Below, one piece after another: positions 9,495 to 21,297 of a DNA stretch of 64,000 bases. A program made the position numbers and the translations under genes. Within the stretch, counting starts at the first letter, position 1; the number at the start of each line of letters is the position of its first letter. The notes beneath the pieces are model-generated. The model searched no databases. It saw only the letters and a list, made by a program, of their open reading frames with translations, and was not told the DNA's origin. The stretch lies in the NCBI GenBank assembly GCA_916613615.1, contig OU744723.1, forward strand, positions 30,270,296 through 30,334,295. Reading direction: 5' to 3'. This DNA is from Steromphala cineraria. Lineage: Eukaryota; Mollusca; Gastropoda; Trochida; Trochidae.

Positions 9495-10253
9495 TTTTTA
9501 GCTCATCAGGACTGAAAGGCAAGATGGGCTTATGGCATGGCCCGGCGTCCGTCCGTCCATCGTCGGTAAACTTTTGACACTTTCGACTTCTCCTCATAAA
9601 CCATATACACTAAAGAGCTGAAATTGTGTGTACAGGTACCTTGGCATGTGGGGATTCTGATTTGTAACTTTGGTGACCCTGTGACCCCAATTAAGGGCCA
9701 CAGGGGACACACCCTTAAAACTTATTTTCATCTTCTTCTCCAGAAGCAGAAGCCCCAGAGAGCTGAAATTTTATGTACAGGCACCTTGGCGTATGGGGAT
9801 TCTAATTTGTAACTTTGGTGACCCTGTGACCCCAATTTAGGGCCACGGGGGCCATGTCCTTAAAACTTATTTTCATCTTCTTCTCCAGAAGCAGAAGCCC
9901 AAGAGAGCTGAAATTTTTAGCTTTTTCTCCAGAAGCATAAGGCCTAGAGAGCTAAAACTTAGTGTACAGATTCCTTGACTAGTGAGGATTATAAATTGTA
10001 GCTTTGGTGACCCTGTGGCCCCTAAGAAGGGCCTAAGGGACCATGCCCTAAAAACCTATTTTCATCTTCTTCTCCAGAAGCAGAAGGCCTAGAAAGCTGA
10101 AACTTTGTGTACAAACTCCTTATCTAGTGAGGATTATAAATTGTAGCTTTGGTGGCCCCATGGCCCCAAGTAAGGGGGCACCACATTGGCCACACCCAAT
10201 AGCGAAATCAAATGTAAAGCCTGATTAGCTACAGAGCCCATGGCTCTATTTTT
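9495..10253 (+). mobile_element. F1 Helentron-like element
   Basis: The 5' tip TTTTTAGCTCATCAGGACTG and 'gcttatggcatggcccgg' start it, then four core units, then CCTGATTAGCT, the GAGCCCATGGCTC hairpin and five T. The F2 element begins immediately after this T run, so F2 inserted at, or arose next to, the F1 terminus. Confidence 0.75.
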
Positions 10254-12312
10254 AGCTCACCTTTACGAAGTAAATGTGAGCTTATGTCATGGCGCTTCGT
10301 CCGTCGTCCGTCTGTCTGTCTGTCCGTCCGTCCGTCCGTCTGTCCGTCAGTCCGTAAACTTTCACGAAAAAAACTACTCCTAAACAAATTCAGATATCAT
10401 TCTGAAATTGTAGTATGTTATACCCATGGTGATTCCTCACAGAAAGGTAGACGTTTCAGTTTTGAGAATCCAAGATGGCCGCCATGACAACCATATTGAA
10501 TTTTCAATTAGATTTCATGAAAAAGACTACTCCTTCTAAACAAATACAGATATCATTCTGAAATTTTAGTATGTTATACCCATGGTGATTTCGCACAGAA
10601 AGGTAGACGTTTCAGTTTTGAGAATTCAAGATGGCCGCCATGGCAGCCATATTGAATTTTCAATTAGATTTCATGAAAAAGACTACTCTTCCTAAACCAA
10701 TCTAGGTATCATTCTGAAAGTGTAGTATGTTATAACCATGGTGATTCAGCACAGAAAGGTAGACATTTCAGTTCTGAGAATCCAATATGGCCGCCATGGC
10801 AGCCATATTGAATTTTCAATTAGATTTCATAAAAAAGACAACCCCTTCCAAACCAATATAGATATCATTCTAAAATTGTAGTATGTTATACCTATGGTGA
10901 TTCCGCACAGAAAGGTAGACGTTTCACTTTTGAGAATCCAAGATGGCCGCAATAGCAGCCATATTGACTTTTCAGTTGCAGATGACATATCATTATTATT
11001 AAATTTTAAGCTTTCATCAAGTGATCACTGGCACCATATACATTCTCTAATTTGAACTTACTAATCATAATATTATCTTGAATATAGAATATTTAAGATT
11101 GTCGTGCAAGTTGTTCTATATTTTTCAGTGTTTCTAAAAAAAATTAAGATGAAAGACAAACATAATTGATTAATTTGTTTAAAATCTTTATGGCAACTAG
11201 CTGCAAAAACCAGATCACATTAACCATGTTAAATTTTAAACAATGGTATCTCCCTTATATTCCTTTAAATACCACACATAAGGGGTCAACCAGAGTTCAG
11301 ATATTCCACTATGCGGTCTAATACACATCCCAATACTGGATGCTAGCATCACAGCGTCAGCTGCTAGCCTGTTGCATAATCAACCTGACCCAATTGATAT
11401 GGTAGAACATTATGCTATATGGCCATGGCCCATGTGTATGCAATAAAACTTATGGACTTGTATTCATGACAGTGATATGTTCTTTCTAAGAATAACAACT
11501 TACACAAAACTTGTCTACAATAAGCTTTGTGTTTAGCAATCTACATGATAAGTTGATGTAGAATAAATATGCAGATGAAAATCGAAAAGGGTTTAGTAAG
11601 AAAAGTAAGAAATTTTGATGTGTCATATCTCTCTGTTGATTTGACAATGTGAAAATGTTCACCATTATAGTACTGTATGAGTATTAAATAAATTGATACT
11701 TTAATGAAAGACATCTCATGGTCACTTGTGAAATCAGTGAAATAATCTTGAAATCATAGTAATGATTCACTACAAAACACATGTAAGTGGCCACCATCCT
11801 GTAATTACTGACTGAAATCATAGTAATGATTCACTACAAAACAAATGTAAGTGGCCACCATCCTGTAATTACTGATTGAAATCATATTAATGATTCACTA
11901 CAGAACAAATGTAAGTGGCCACCATCCTGTAAGTATTGAATGACATTTAAATGGATACACCTAAACCAATCAAGATATCATAATGAAATTAATATGGATG
12001 CCCACATAAAAGTAGCATTTTGAAGATTAAAAAGTACAAGATGGTCACCAATTCAGCCATAGATAATTAAATATACAAAAAAGTTATACAAAAACCTACT
12101 GCTTGTTAACTAATCATGATTATATCATTTGTGTATTAATGTTTGTTCAAGCTCTAGTCGTTTCCAACAGAAGACTAGTATTTTAAAAGATATAAGAATC
12201 ATGATGGCAGCCATAATAAATTATGTAAAAGATGGTTATACATGTATAATTAAACCGTTTTATCACATCATTCATTTTAAGGTGAGCTTCTGTACCCTCG
12301 GTACTTTTATTT
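10254..12312 (+). mobile_element. F2 Helentron-like element, full length
   Basis: The 5' end AGCTCACCTTTACGAAG forms a hairpin with GTAAATGTGAGC. A (GTCC)n stretch (10298-10350) is followed by four core units of about 145 bases (10365-10980), each with AAGATGGCCGCCATG or a variant. A unique region follows, with a 63-base unit present three times at 11748-11938. The 3' end is AAGGTGAGCT, a hairpin GTACC (12292-12296) / GGTAC (12300-12304), and a T-rich tail. There is no open frame of note. Confidence 0.7.
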
Positions 12313-12772
12313 AAAAGTTTCGTGGTCAAATGTAAATTCGATACCTGTTGATGTCATACATGTAACTTAAACGGTATCGAATTTACATTCAACCATGAAA
12401 ATTAAAAAACTCAGTAGCAGGATTTTACAGGACTCAACTTTCCTGAGTACTTGACGCAGAAAATGTCTTGTCAGGAGGACCCCCAAAATATAATCATGTG
12501 GGTCCTCTGTGACTCGGTATTATTCTGATACAAATATCTAATCTTTCAATGAAAACCCATTTCAGTATGATGTTCATGTCAAGATGGTATTAAAAATTAT
12601 CCAATAACCTGGTCCCATTATAGGCAAATCTTTATCAACCTTTTTATCAAGTATGAAACAAAGTAAAACATTTACTCCAAGTCCCCAGGACTCTCAATTT
12701 AAGTGACTATGTAAAACCCTGCAGATTTTTCTCCATTCAACCATGACAAGTTTTTTAGCATTCTTAATGTCA
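12313..12772. other. No gene; small hairpin
   Basis: An imperfect 25-base inverted repeat (ATGTAAATTCGATACC and its complement) sits at about 12323-12400. Nothing else is recognised. Confidence 0.45.
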
Positions 12773-14078
12773 TTAGCAGCCCCGTCTAAGGACGGGGCTG
12801 CTATCAGTTTTTGTGAAGTTTCCATCGCCGCCGCCGCCGTCGCCGCCGCCGCCGCACTCGTACTACTAACTATAACTTTTTTCCACTAAGCTTTCCAGAA
12901 CTCTTATTCATACCTTACTACTCATACCTCGGGGGAACGATTTTGACATGTTCACTTTCAAGGTCAAAGGTCAAGGTCACGAGATATGTATTCACTCTAA
13001 GAATTCCTTGTAAACGCGATAACTTGAACAGTTTTTGTGCTATGAAGCTCTAACTTGGTATATATCATCCTTGGAAAAGTAAAATTTTTTGAAAAGGTTT
13101 TGACTACAATCCGTCAAAGGTCAAGGTCACAGCAAGGTCATGACGTAAGCATGGTTTTGCGAAAATGCTTTATTTTAACAATGAACACTTTTAATCAATA
13201 GATGATTGTTATCCTCAATGAAAAGTGTTCATTGATTGTGTAACCTTGAAGGTCAAAGGTCAAGGTCATGAGATTTGTGTTATTGCAATGTGCAACTAAT
13301 TTAGATACAACTTAATCCCATTAAGCTTTTCAGAACTCATGAACATGTGTAAGTGTCTACACCTCTGGGGAATTATAATGACATGTTCACTTTCAAGGTC
13401 AAAGGTCAAGGTCACGAACTATAAAATCACTAAAAAATTCCTTGTAAACGAGATAACTTGAACAGTTTTTGTGCTATGAAGCTCTAACTTAGTATGTATC
13501 TTCCTTGTAAGAGTTACTGAGTAAACAAATTTGAAAAGGTTTTCGCTACAATTTGTCCAAGGTCAAGGTCACAGCAAGGTCACTACTTTAGAATGGTTTT
13601 GCGAAAATGCTTTATTTTAACAATGAACACTTTTAATCATTAGATTATTGTTATACTCAATGAAGTGTTCATTGATTGTGTAACCTTGAAGGTCAAAGGT
13701 CAAGGTCATGAGATTTGTGTTATTGCAATGTGCAACTAATTTGGATATAACTTAATCCCATTAAGCTTTTCAGAACTCATGAACATGTGTAAGTGTTTAC
13801 ACCTCTGGGGAATTACAATGACATGTTCACTTTCAAGGTCAAAGGTCAAGGTCACAGCAAGGTCAACATATATTGAGAAAATGGATTATTTTTACTTTTA
13901 ACACTTTAATTAGTTACATTAATGTTATATTCAATGAAATGTATTCATTGATTGTGTGACCTTGAGTGTCAAAATGCCCAACATGCTGAGGCTTGTAGAA
14001 GGCGGAACAGGGTAAGGCGAAACCTCAAGTTTCGGGGCTGCTCTGCTTTTGCGGTGTCCCGCGAACGCTAATCTAGTT
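12773..14078 (-). mobile_element. F3 element, full length, AGGTCA-rich core
   Basis: Read on the minus strand, the 5' end is CTAGATTAGCG with a TTTGCGG/CCGCAAA-type hairpin and then GAGCAGCCCCG. The 3' end is a GC-rich (ggc)n stretch and a hairpin AGCAGCCCCGT (12775-12785) / ACGGGGCTGCT (12792-12802). The core repeats with a period near 437 bases, each unit holding several AGGTCA direct repeats (about 12960, 13250, 13400, 13690, 13835). No coding capacity. Confidence 0.75.
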
Positions 14079-14159
14079 ATAATATGTTTTAATGAATAAA
14101 CTATCAAACTTGTGTTTTGAATCTTCAGTCCTTGCATCAACAAGCAGATACGTTTCATA

Positions 14160-14517
14160 AGGCTATTAAAGTTTTGACCCCTGTGACCCCATTTGGGGTC
14201 ATGGGGTAACCAAATCTACAATTTAGAAACTTCATTGGCCAAGAAGTCGACTTTTCAACTTTTCTAGACCTTTTGGAACTGGAGAAGATGAAAATAGGTT
14301 TTTAAGGTTTTGACCCCTGGGATTCTATTTGGGGTCATGAAATCTACCATATAGCATCCCCATTGGCCAAGGAGTCTACAGACAACTTTTCAGCTCTCTG
14401 GACCTTTTGGAACTGGAGAAGAAGTTAAAAAATAGGGTTTTAGCTCATCTGGCCTGTAAGGGCTAATGGCATGGCATGATGTCTGGCGTCAATCCATCCG
14501 TCTGTAAACTTTGTACA
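14160..14517. repeat. F1 fragments in both orientations
   Basis: 14160-14437 is F1 core sequence on the minus strand (two units, 'ggggtcatggggt'). 14438-14517 is an isolated F1 5' end on the plus strand (TTTTAGCTCATCTGGCCTG). Relics of nested insertions. Confidence 0.65.
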
Positions 14518-16315
14518 TTTTTAGCTCATCAGGACTGAAAGTCCAGATGGGCTTATGGCATGGCCCGTCGTCCGTCGTCCGTCCGTCGTCCGTCCGTAAA
14601 CTTTTGACACTTTCGAATTCTCCTCATGAACCATACACATTAGAGAGCTGAAATTTTGTGTACAGGTACCTTAGCATATGGAGATTCTAATTTGTAACTT
14701 TGGTGACCCTCTGACCCCAAATAGGGTCACAGGGGTCACAACTTTAAAAACCTATTTTCATCTTCTTCTCCAGTTCTAAAAGGACTAGAGAGTTAAAAAT
14801 GATATGTGCAGACTCCTTGGCCAATGGGGATTCTAATTTGTAACTTTGGTGACCCACTGACCCCAAATAGGGTCACAGGGGTCACAACCTAAAAAACCTA
14901 TTTTCATCTTCTTTTCCAGTTCTAAAAGGACTCGACAGTTAAAAGTGATATGTGCAGACTCCTTGGCCAATAGGGATTCTTAATTTTAGATTTCGTGACC
15001 CCATGACCCCAAATAGGGTCACAGGGGTCACAACCTTAAAAACCAACTCTCATCTTCTTCTCCAGTTCCAAAAGGAGTAGAGAGTTAAAAATGATATGTG
15101 CAGACTCCTTGGACAATGGGGATTCTAATTTGTAACTTTGGTGACCCTGTGACCCCAAATAGGGTCACAGGGGTCACAACCTAAAAACCTATTTTCATCT
15201 TCTTATCCAGTTCTAAAAGGACTAGAGAGTTAAACATGATATGTGCAGACTCCTTGGCTAATGGGGATTCTAAATTGTAGATTTTGTGACCCACTGACCC
15301 CAAATAGGGTCACAGGGGTCACAACCTTAAAACCTATTTTCATCTTCTTCTCAAGTTCTAAAAGGACAAGAGAGTTAAAAATGATATGTGCAGAATCCTT
15401 GGCCAATAGGGATTCTTAAATGTAGATTTCGTGACCCTGTGACCCCAAATAGGGTCACAGGGGTCACAACCTTAAAAACCAATTCTCATCTTCTTCTCCA
15501 GTTCCAAAAGGAGTAGAGAGTTAATATTGATATGTGCAGACTCCTTGGACAATGGGGATTTTAATTTGTAACTTTGGTGACCCTGTGACCCCAAATAGGA
15601 TCACAGGGGTCACAACCTTAAAAAACTATTTTCATCTTCTTCTCAAGTTCCAAAAGGTCTAGAGAGCTGAAATTATATGTGCAGACTCCTTGGCCAATGG
15701 GGATTATAAATTGTAGATTTCGTGACCCAAAACCCCAAATAGGGTCACAGGGGTCACAATCTTAAAAACCTATTTTTATGCCCCCGAATCGGAGATTCCG
15801 GGGGTATATTGTTTTTCACCTGTCTGTCTGTTCGTCTGTCTGTCCGTTTGTCCATAAAAACTTGGACCTTGGTCATTACTTTTGATTGGTCAGAGCTAGG
15901 TCTTTGATACTTGACATATGGATTCTTTGTGATGAGACCTTTCAGATGACACCATGACATTTGACTTTGTGACCTTGACCTTGACACAGCGAGCAGGATG
16001 CATCCGGGGGCATTCGTGTTTCACAAACACATCTTGTTCTCCATTAGATGACAGTCTATGGCAAATTTATTTCTCCTTGGATATTTAGTGCGGACTTTTT
16101 TCACTGTCTGATATTGGCGATCTAGAAAGTGTTGAATAATAATAAATCATTTGGGTAAGGAAATTTATTCCGAAATCGTTACATTTGTTTTGTAATTTTT
16201 TTAATAGGTTTTCTTGCAATATGTAACATCAGTTTCATTTTTAGCTCATCTGGCCTGTATAAAGCAAAATTGATATGATGCCTGATGAGCTACAGAGCCA
16301 ATGCCTCTATTTTTT
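14518..16315 (+). mobile_element. F1 element with nested F4 insertion
   Basis: A full 5' end (AGCTCATCAGGACTGAAAGT) and a (GTCC)n stretch precede about nine core units of 128 bases up to 15777. An F4 element interrupts at 15778-16038. The host F1 sequence resumes at 16039, matching its paralogue at 27640-27860. Within it, 16238-16315 is a miniature F1: a 5' end and a 3' end with almost nothing between. Decayed core sequence trails on to about 16392. Confidence 0.75.
15778..16038 (+). mobile_element. F4 short Helentron-like element (261 bp)
   Basis: The 5' end is ATGCCCCCGAATC, which forms a hairpin with GATTCCGGGGG. Near the 3' end, CCGGGGGCAT repeats the tip in inverted form, followed by a hairpin (GTGTTtcacAAACAC) and ATCTTGTT. 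Its limits are exact because the paralogous site at about 27851 is empty: T5 joined directly to CTCCATTAG. There are no core tandem repeats and no obvious target duplication. Confidence 0.8.
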
Positions 16316-16484
16316 ACTTCTTCCCCAGAAGCATAATTAAGGCCTAGAAACCTGAAACTTTGTGTACATACTCCTTGACTAGTGAGGATTAAATGACAAT
16401 AAAGGCACAGAGGTTCCAACATTGACAGTTAAGCTCTGCAATACATCTTGAATTTTGTCAATATCTGTCTGATAATCAGATTTG

Positions 16485-16850
16485 ATATAATAATAATAAT
16501 AATAGTCTATTTATATAGCGCCGTTTTCACACAGTCTGTATGCTCTAGGCGCTCAAGTTGAAGGCGTGTTGGAACAGGTGCGTCTTCACTCTTGACTTGA
16601 AGGAGTCCAGTGATGGGGATTGTTTTATTTCCTCTGGAAGTCTATTCCACTCTGTAGCAGCTCGAAAAGCAAACCTGCAGAGTGCATAAAGAACAGTTTT
16701 GACCTTAGGGATTGTGAAGAGATTTTGCGATTCAGATCTGAGGGATCTGACCGGAACATAGGGCTGAAGTAGTTCAGACATGTAACTGGGAGCTTGGTTG
16801 GTGTGAGACTGGTAGAATAACTTCCTACCCAACAATAGCGACACTAAACA
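16485..16850 (-). pseudogene. LINE 3' end (CR1/L2-like C-terminus)
   Basis: The minus-strand frame at 16545-16844 (99 codons) carries the C-terminal signature of many non-LTR retrotransposons: PYVPVRSLRSESQNL, then WNRLPEEIKQSPSLDSFKSR. It is followed by GGCGCTATATAAAT-like sequence and a (TAA)n tail at 16485-16504, typical of the 3' end. Only the last 100 residues remain, so this is a 5'-truncated copy. The clade is uncertain. Confidence 0.75.
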
Positions 16851-17396
16851 ATAACTGTTTGAAATTGAGACTTTTCATAGGGAGGTAAAGAACTATTAAT
16901 TAAAGACATTTAGGCTTAATTACCATGACTTTCAAAGAACACATTACTAGCATTGACATTGTAATAAACACTGATTTAGTTAAAAACTAACAATGATCAG
17001 TGGCAGCAAATGTTCAAATATTTCTCTGCTGTTACACTTGCATCCATGCTAATAACAATTAATTTTGAAAGTAAACAAAATGTTATTAAATATTACCCTT
17101 TTCCTGTAAAGAGTAAAAAGAGCATAGACCATTTTGTGTGCCAAATGTATTTCAGTTTTTGAATATAGTTGTGTATGAGTCTTTGCAGTACATGCTCACT
17201 TATATGACAGTGAATGTTGTATATGATGATATAATATGTTCCTACCTGAAGAAATGTCTTAATAAATGCATGATAAAATGATATTTTGTCAGCATTATGA
17301 AGTATTTGCTTACCCAGGAAATATCGTTTGAAGGGCGGTAACAGCACAGAAATGCTTCACGAAGTCATCTGTTGTTAGTTACCGAATTACAAGTCA
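16851..17396. other. No gene recognised
   Basis: AT-rich. An 84-codon open frame at 17093-17347 on the minus strand shows no motif and is probably chance. Confidence 0.45.
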
Positions 17397-17459
17397 TTGC
17401 ATTTCTAGCTCATCAGGTCCCAACTTGCAAGTTTGGGGCCTGATGAGCTAGAAATGCAA
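17397..17459. repeat. 63-bp palindrome made of two F1 tips
   Basis: TTGCATTTCTAGCTCATCAGG and its complement enclose a short centre containing AACTTGCAAGTTT. It looks like two F1 5' tips joined head to head, or the smallest foldback derivative of F1. Confidence 0.6.
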
Positions 17460-17789
17460 CTGACTCCCTCATCTTAGACATTCCATTAGAAGATGTTTCT
17501 TACACAGCATTTGACGCCCCTAACAAATAAGAGAATGGAAAAGAATAAATGGAATGTTTTTTTCTGCAATTGGTCAGAAAAGGTCCAACCCATACAATGA
17601 CTATAAAGAATAAGATAATTAGTTTTCTGCAAGCGATCAAATTCTGATCTTGGACAATGACTACTGGTAAGTGAAAAACAGCGCTCCAGATAATATTTTG
17701 ACCTATTGGGTATTAACTGTTTTGATTGATTTTGATAGTGTAAGTAGTAAATAATAACCCGGTACCGAGGGGCGTAGCCCGAGCAGAGG

Positions 17790-17960
17790 TTATTTCCATA
17801 ACCAGTGTATGAAATAAGGCCCGTCCGACAGACTGGTACTGGTTACCTTTGGTCGGGACTGGTAACTTTTTGAGCTTTTCCTTAAATTTAACCATTATAA
17901 TTTACACAATACCAATTTTGGGCTGGCAACATTTTTAGCTTATTTCAAACACTGCCATAA
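17790..17960. repeat. Small MITE-like repeat ('GGACTGGTAACTTT' family)
   Basis: It shares GGGACTGGTAACTTTTTG and the flanking AGTGTATGAAAT / TTTCAAACACTG ends with 43975-44149. Ends are roughly inverted. Non-coding. Confidence 0.5.
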
Positions 17961-18404
17961 CACGAGGCAAACGGGTTATTATTTGACTTACTCACCCGGA
18001 AGACTCCTGCAATGGTTACAACATAATTTGTTTATATAAAATTAATTTAAAAACGTTTTACTGATATCATTTGAGGGTTTATCATGTCTTGATAAGAAAA
18101 AATATTTAAAATACCCTCAGATTAGGGTTTAAGAAATAAACGCTTGATTTCTTACAATAAAAACTATGTTCAAACTAAATTGGTTTACATACAAATAATT
18201 GAAAAACGTTTTAGTGATCCATTTGATATGTTTTGATAAGAATACTATTTTAGACTACTTACAATATCCACTGCCTAGGGGTTTTGAACTAAAAACTTGA
18301 TTCCTTACATTAAAAAGTATTTTATTGCAATATTAATATATATTTTAGGGGAAAATAAAAAACCAAACATGACACAAAAATTTACATCTACTGGCATGGA
18401 TCCT

Positions 18405-18478
18405 AGGTAGCTCAACAGGTAAGAGCGCTGCTTGACAACATATGGGTCCCTGGTTCGAATCCCACTTTCGTTGTTCAT
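18405..18478 (+). repeat. tRNA-like sequence, probably tRNA pseudogene or SINE head
   Basis: A-box-like TAGCTCAACAGG and a good B box, GGTTCGAATCC, are spaced as in a tRNA. The acceptor arms do not pair (TCCTAGG against TTTCGTT) and the T stem is broken, so it is not a functional tRNA gene. Confidence 0.55.
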
Positions 18479-18607
18479 AAATCTATACTTTCTTGTTTGA
18501 TTAAAAATCCAAGTTTTACAAGTCCTTAAAATCTTAAAACCAACCAAGGTGGTTATGAGATAACCAACCTACCCGGATGGAGCTCACAGCATATAACATT
18601 CAACTAA

Positions 18608-19199
18608 AACAAGCGTTTGCCACTAACATGGCAATGTCCCCCGCCGTTTATACTGAATTCAGTTTTGAGTTTAATTTGGTAGACAGCATGCTCTCTATAC
18701 ATATCAAATGAATAATATAAAGTAGATATAGTTATCGAATGTGTGCTAGCAGATATTTCAGTCATTATAAGATCTGTGGTGATTTGAAAATGTGTAACCT
18801 TTAATGAGATGTCACATTAACAAGAGTTTAAAAAATGGTTGAAGTGCCATAGTGACCTTGAATAAATGCTAAAGGTCACAATAATCATTTCGTGTCTGTA
18901 TAATTCGGTCATGTAGAGTGACGCAAAATTTAAAGACTCTTGAGTGAAATGGTTCATGTGATATTGCGTTAACAAGAGCTTCACATGAGGTCAAAGTGCC
19001 GTAATGACCTTGAAAATAAGGTCAAGGTCACCATTATCAACTGTCTGCGTATTCCCGTCATGTAGACTGACATCAAATTTGAAGACTGAGTGAAATGGTT
19101 CATGAGATACCGCGTTAACAAGAATCCGGACGTACATACGGACGGACATACACCGCTGAATTCATAGCCCCCCGTTCCGCGTTGCGGCGGGGGACAATA
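18608..19199 (-). mobile_element. F5 Helentron-like element
   Basis: On the minus strand it starts TTGTCCCCCGCCGCAACGCGG (hairpin CCGC/GCGG) with (gtcc)-rich sequence. It contains about two core units of about 165 bases carrying AGGTCA motifs and 'gtgaaatggttcatg'. It ends with CGGCGGGGGAC, the inverted tip, then hairpin TTGCCAT/GTGGCAA and CTTGTTTT. No coding capacity. Confidence 0.7.
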
Positions 19200-20497
19200 A
19201 AGGCAATAACTTCCCAAGGGGTATAAAGGGTAAACACCTATAAGAAGGTAGTTATGTGTAAAACCAATTGAAAAAAGAAGGGATATAACCGCCCAAGGGG
19301 TGTAAATAGTAAAATTGTACTCCCCTGATTTTGGACGATTTTGTATTTAATATGAGAAATAAGATTTAGAGGATATCTGTCTTTTCTTGACACTAGTGAT
19401 AATATAAAACTTTTCTGCTTCACGAGATGAGATAAACATGGTATGTGTCAAGATAAGTCAAATTTTCTATTTATTTTATGATTAAATCGTATTTCCATCA
19501 AAATTGAAGCGCATTTACGTTGAGTCGGCAATTGAAAGACAATGCATTTAAACTAAATGGAGCAGTAATAATTCATATATATAATGTAATGTTAGCCATG
19601 TGATTACCTTTTCTTAGTAGTGACTTACACAAAATGGCCGCCCATGGATTTTAGGTGTATCTTCATACTTTGTCCTCAGACTATGGACGATTGATATGAA
19701 ATATTTGACACTATCAAAATAATACATTTATCATTAACTTACAGGGAATCAGGGAAACTTTAAAAATACAGAATTATCAAAATATGTGCTACTGCCCTTT
19801 TAAAAGCAATGAATAGAAGTTAATGAACTTCAAACTAGTAAACATTCCCTAACACTGAGTTCAGTACAATTGTATGTTGAAGTATGTTAGTGCTTACAAC
19901 TTGCTGCGTACGCTATGCAAGCTATTCAATTCTTTTGGGTTTCAAAGAAAATGTCTGTATACTCCCAGTGCGTAAAATATGCAAATAAGCTGCCTAACTG
20001 GAGGACTGAAAAAACAGAAAATTTGTCAAAACCTCAGGCACTTTAGCCCTCTAAGTATATTAGAAGAAAGGAGCAATATTTGAAATGATTCAGATGAATA
20101 GCTTTATTATTGGTTGGAAAAATGAAATTTGAAAACGACTAGGTACATGGCATGGAAATTTTGTAAATATGCAAAACTTAAGGATGCTTGAAGTCCTAAA
20201 TTATTTTACGATGACTTCTTAAATATATGCTCATTTTCCAAACTTTTCAAGGTGTTGAATCATAATTATTTATTTTCCATGCCCCATAAGAACCCTGCTT
20301 TCCTGAACACATATTTCAAACATTATAAATATCAATCCACTCCATGAACTGTTGCAATATATTGTCCTTAGTTTTAAGAAAAGATTGCTTTAGGGTTTTG
20401 GTTAATCTATTTCTATACATCTGTATGGTCATTGTCAAGTCTTGAATGTTTCAGTGCGAAATCTCCAAAAGCATTCACTTTATTATCAAAATGTGTA
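19200..20497. other. Non-coding; one dispersed repeat copy
   Basis: 19680-19800 resembles 28715-28840 (GACGATTG, TTTGACACTATCAAA, TTAACTTACA, GTGCTACTGC), so it is a dispersed repeat. No gene is seen in the rest. Confidence 0.45.
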
Positions 20498-20575
20498 CTT
20501 AAAGCGCCTTTGAGCAGCACTCTCTGAGCTGGATATTGGCGCTATACAAATGTTTAGTAGTAGTTAAACACACTG
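20498..20575 (+). repeat. SINE/LINE 3'-tail fragment
   Basis: AAAGCGCCTTTGAGCAGCAC followed by GGCGCTATACAAAT and a TAG-rich tail is the conserved 3' end of many invertebrate SINEs and CR1/L2-type LINEs. Nothing upstream is assignable. Confidence 0.55.
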
Positions 20576-20637
20576 AATTCCACACATTAAGTACACTCAA
20601 AGCACTGCATGTCACATATGGTTTATCATGTCTTTTC

Positions 20638-20890
20638 CTAGACTAGTGGGTGGGATGGCAAGTTCAGCTGTGGATCAAGAGGTCTAGGGTTCAAATCCTG
20701 CCAGTGGCTCTGCAGTAGAGAACTGTTGTACACGCAGTCAGGTTTGGGTGCAATGCTACACTGAATTTGAGTGCAGTACCACCCATGGTTGGCTAGTTCC
20801 AGCCGATGCTCGCAGGTTTTACCACAACGCATAACCACAATAGTGTTGCAGGCTTTCTCTTTGCAATAATACTACCAGCCGCAATGTAAT
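20638..20890 (+). repeat. tRNA-derived SINE fragment
   Basis: A degenerate A box (TGGGATGGCAAGTTC) and a good B box (GGGTTCAAATCC) are about 45 bases apart. The opposite strand reads QDLNPRPLDPQ, a familiar spurious translation of tRNA-derived SINEs. No clear tail or target duplication. Confidence 0.55.
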
Positions 20891-21291
20891 TGAAAAACTC
20901 CATGTCATCTCATCTTCCTAGATTTGGGTCAGAATCAAGAGGATGTCTTTGGTTTCATTTTGTACCTTCATGTGAAGCTTGTTGTTGATTTTGAAATAGG
21001 TTTTAGTTTTAAACACCACACCAATTTTTGAAGGAATTATACTCCATCATTTATATCTCTGTTGCCACAAAGGGTTACGTCATTGACAACTACTAGGTAT
21101 TGGTTGGAATGTATTGAACGTTATGATGAATTATTTCTCCATTTCTTCATCTAACATCTACAACTAAGACCAAAATGAAATCTCCTCCCAGAGTGTTCCC
21201 TTCAGTATTGGTGAAGATGGTTTTTCCTCTATCAAAAGTATCTTTAAAAGAGTGGCAAATAACACCATCAAGATAAAACCTTAAAAATAAC

Positions 21292-21297
21292 TTTATT
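21292..21297 (-). terminator. TXNL1: Probable TXNL1 poly(A) signal
   Basis: AATAAA on the minus strand, 472 bases after the stop codon, the first canonical hexamer I see downstream. Cleavage would fall near 21270-21280. Confidence 0.55.

Noticed and set aside
14700..15770. Second CRISPR-like periodic array
   Set aside because: Same F1 core repeat, no spacers.
18405..18478. Functional tRNA gene
   Set aside because: Good B box, but the acceptor and T stems do not pair; called a tRNA-like relic.
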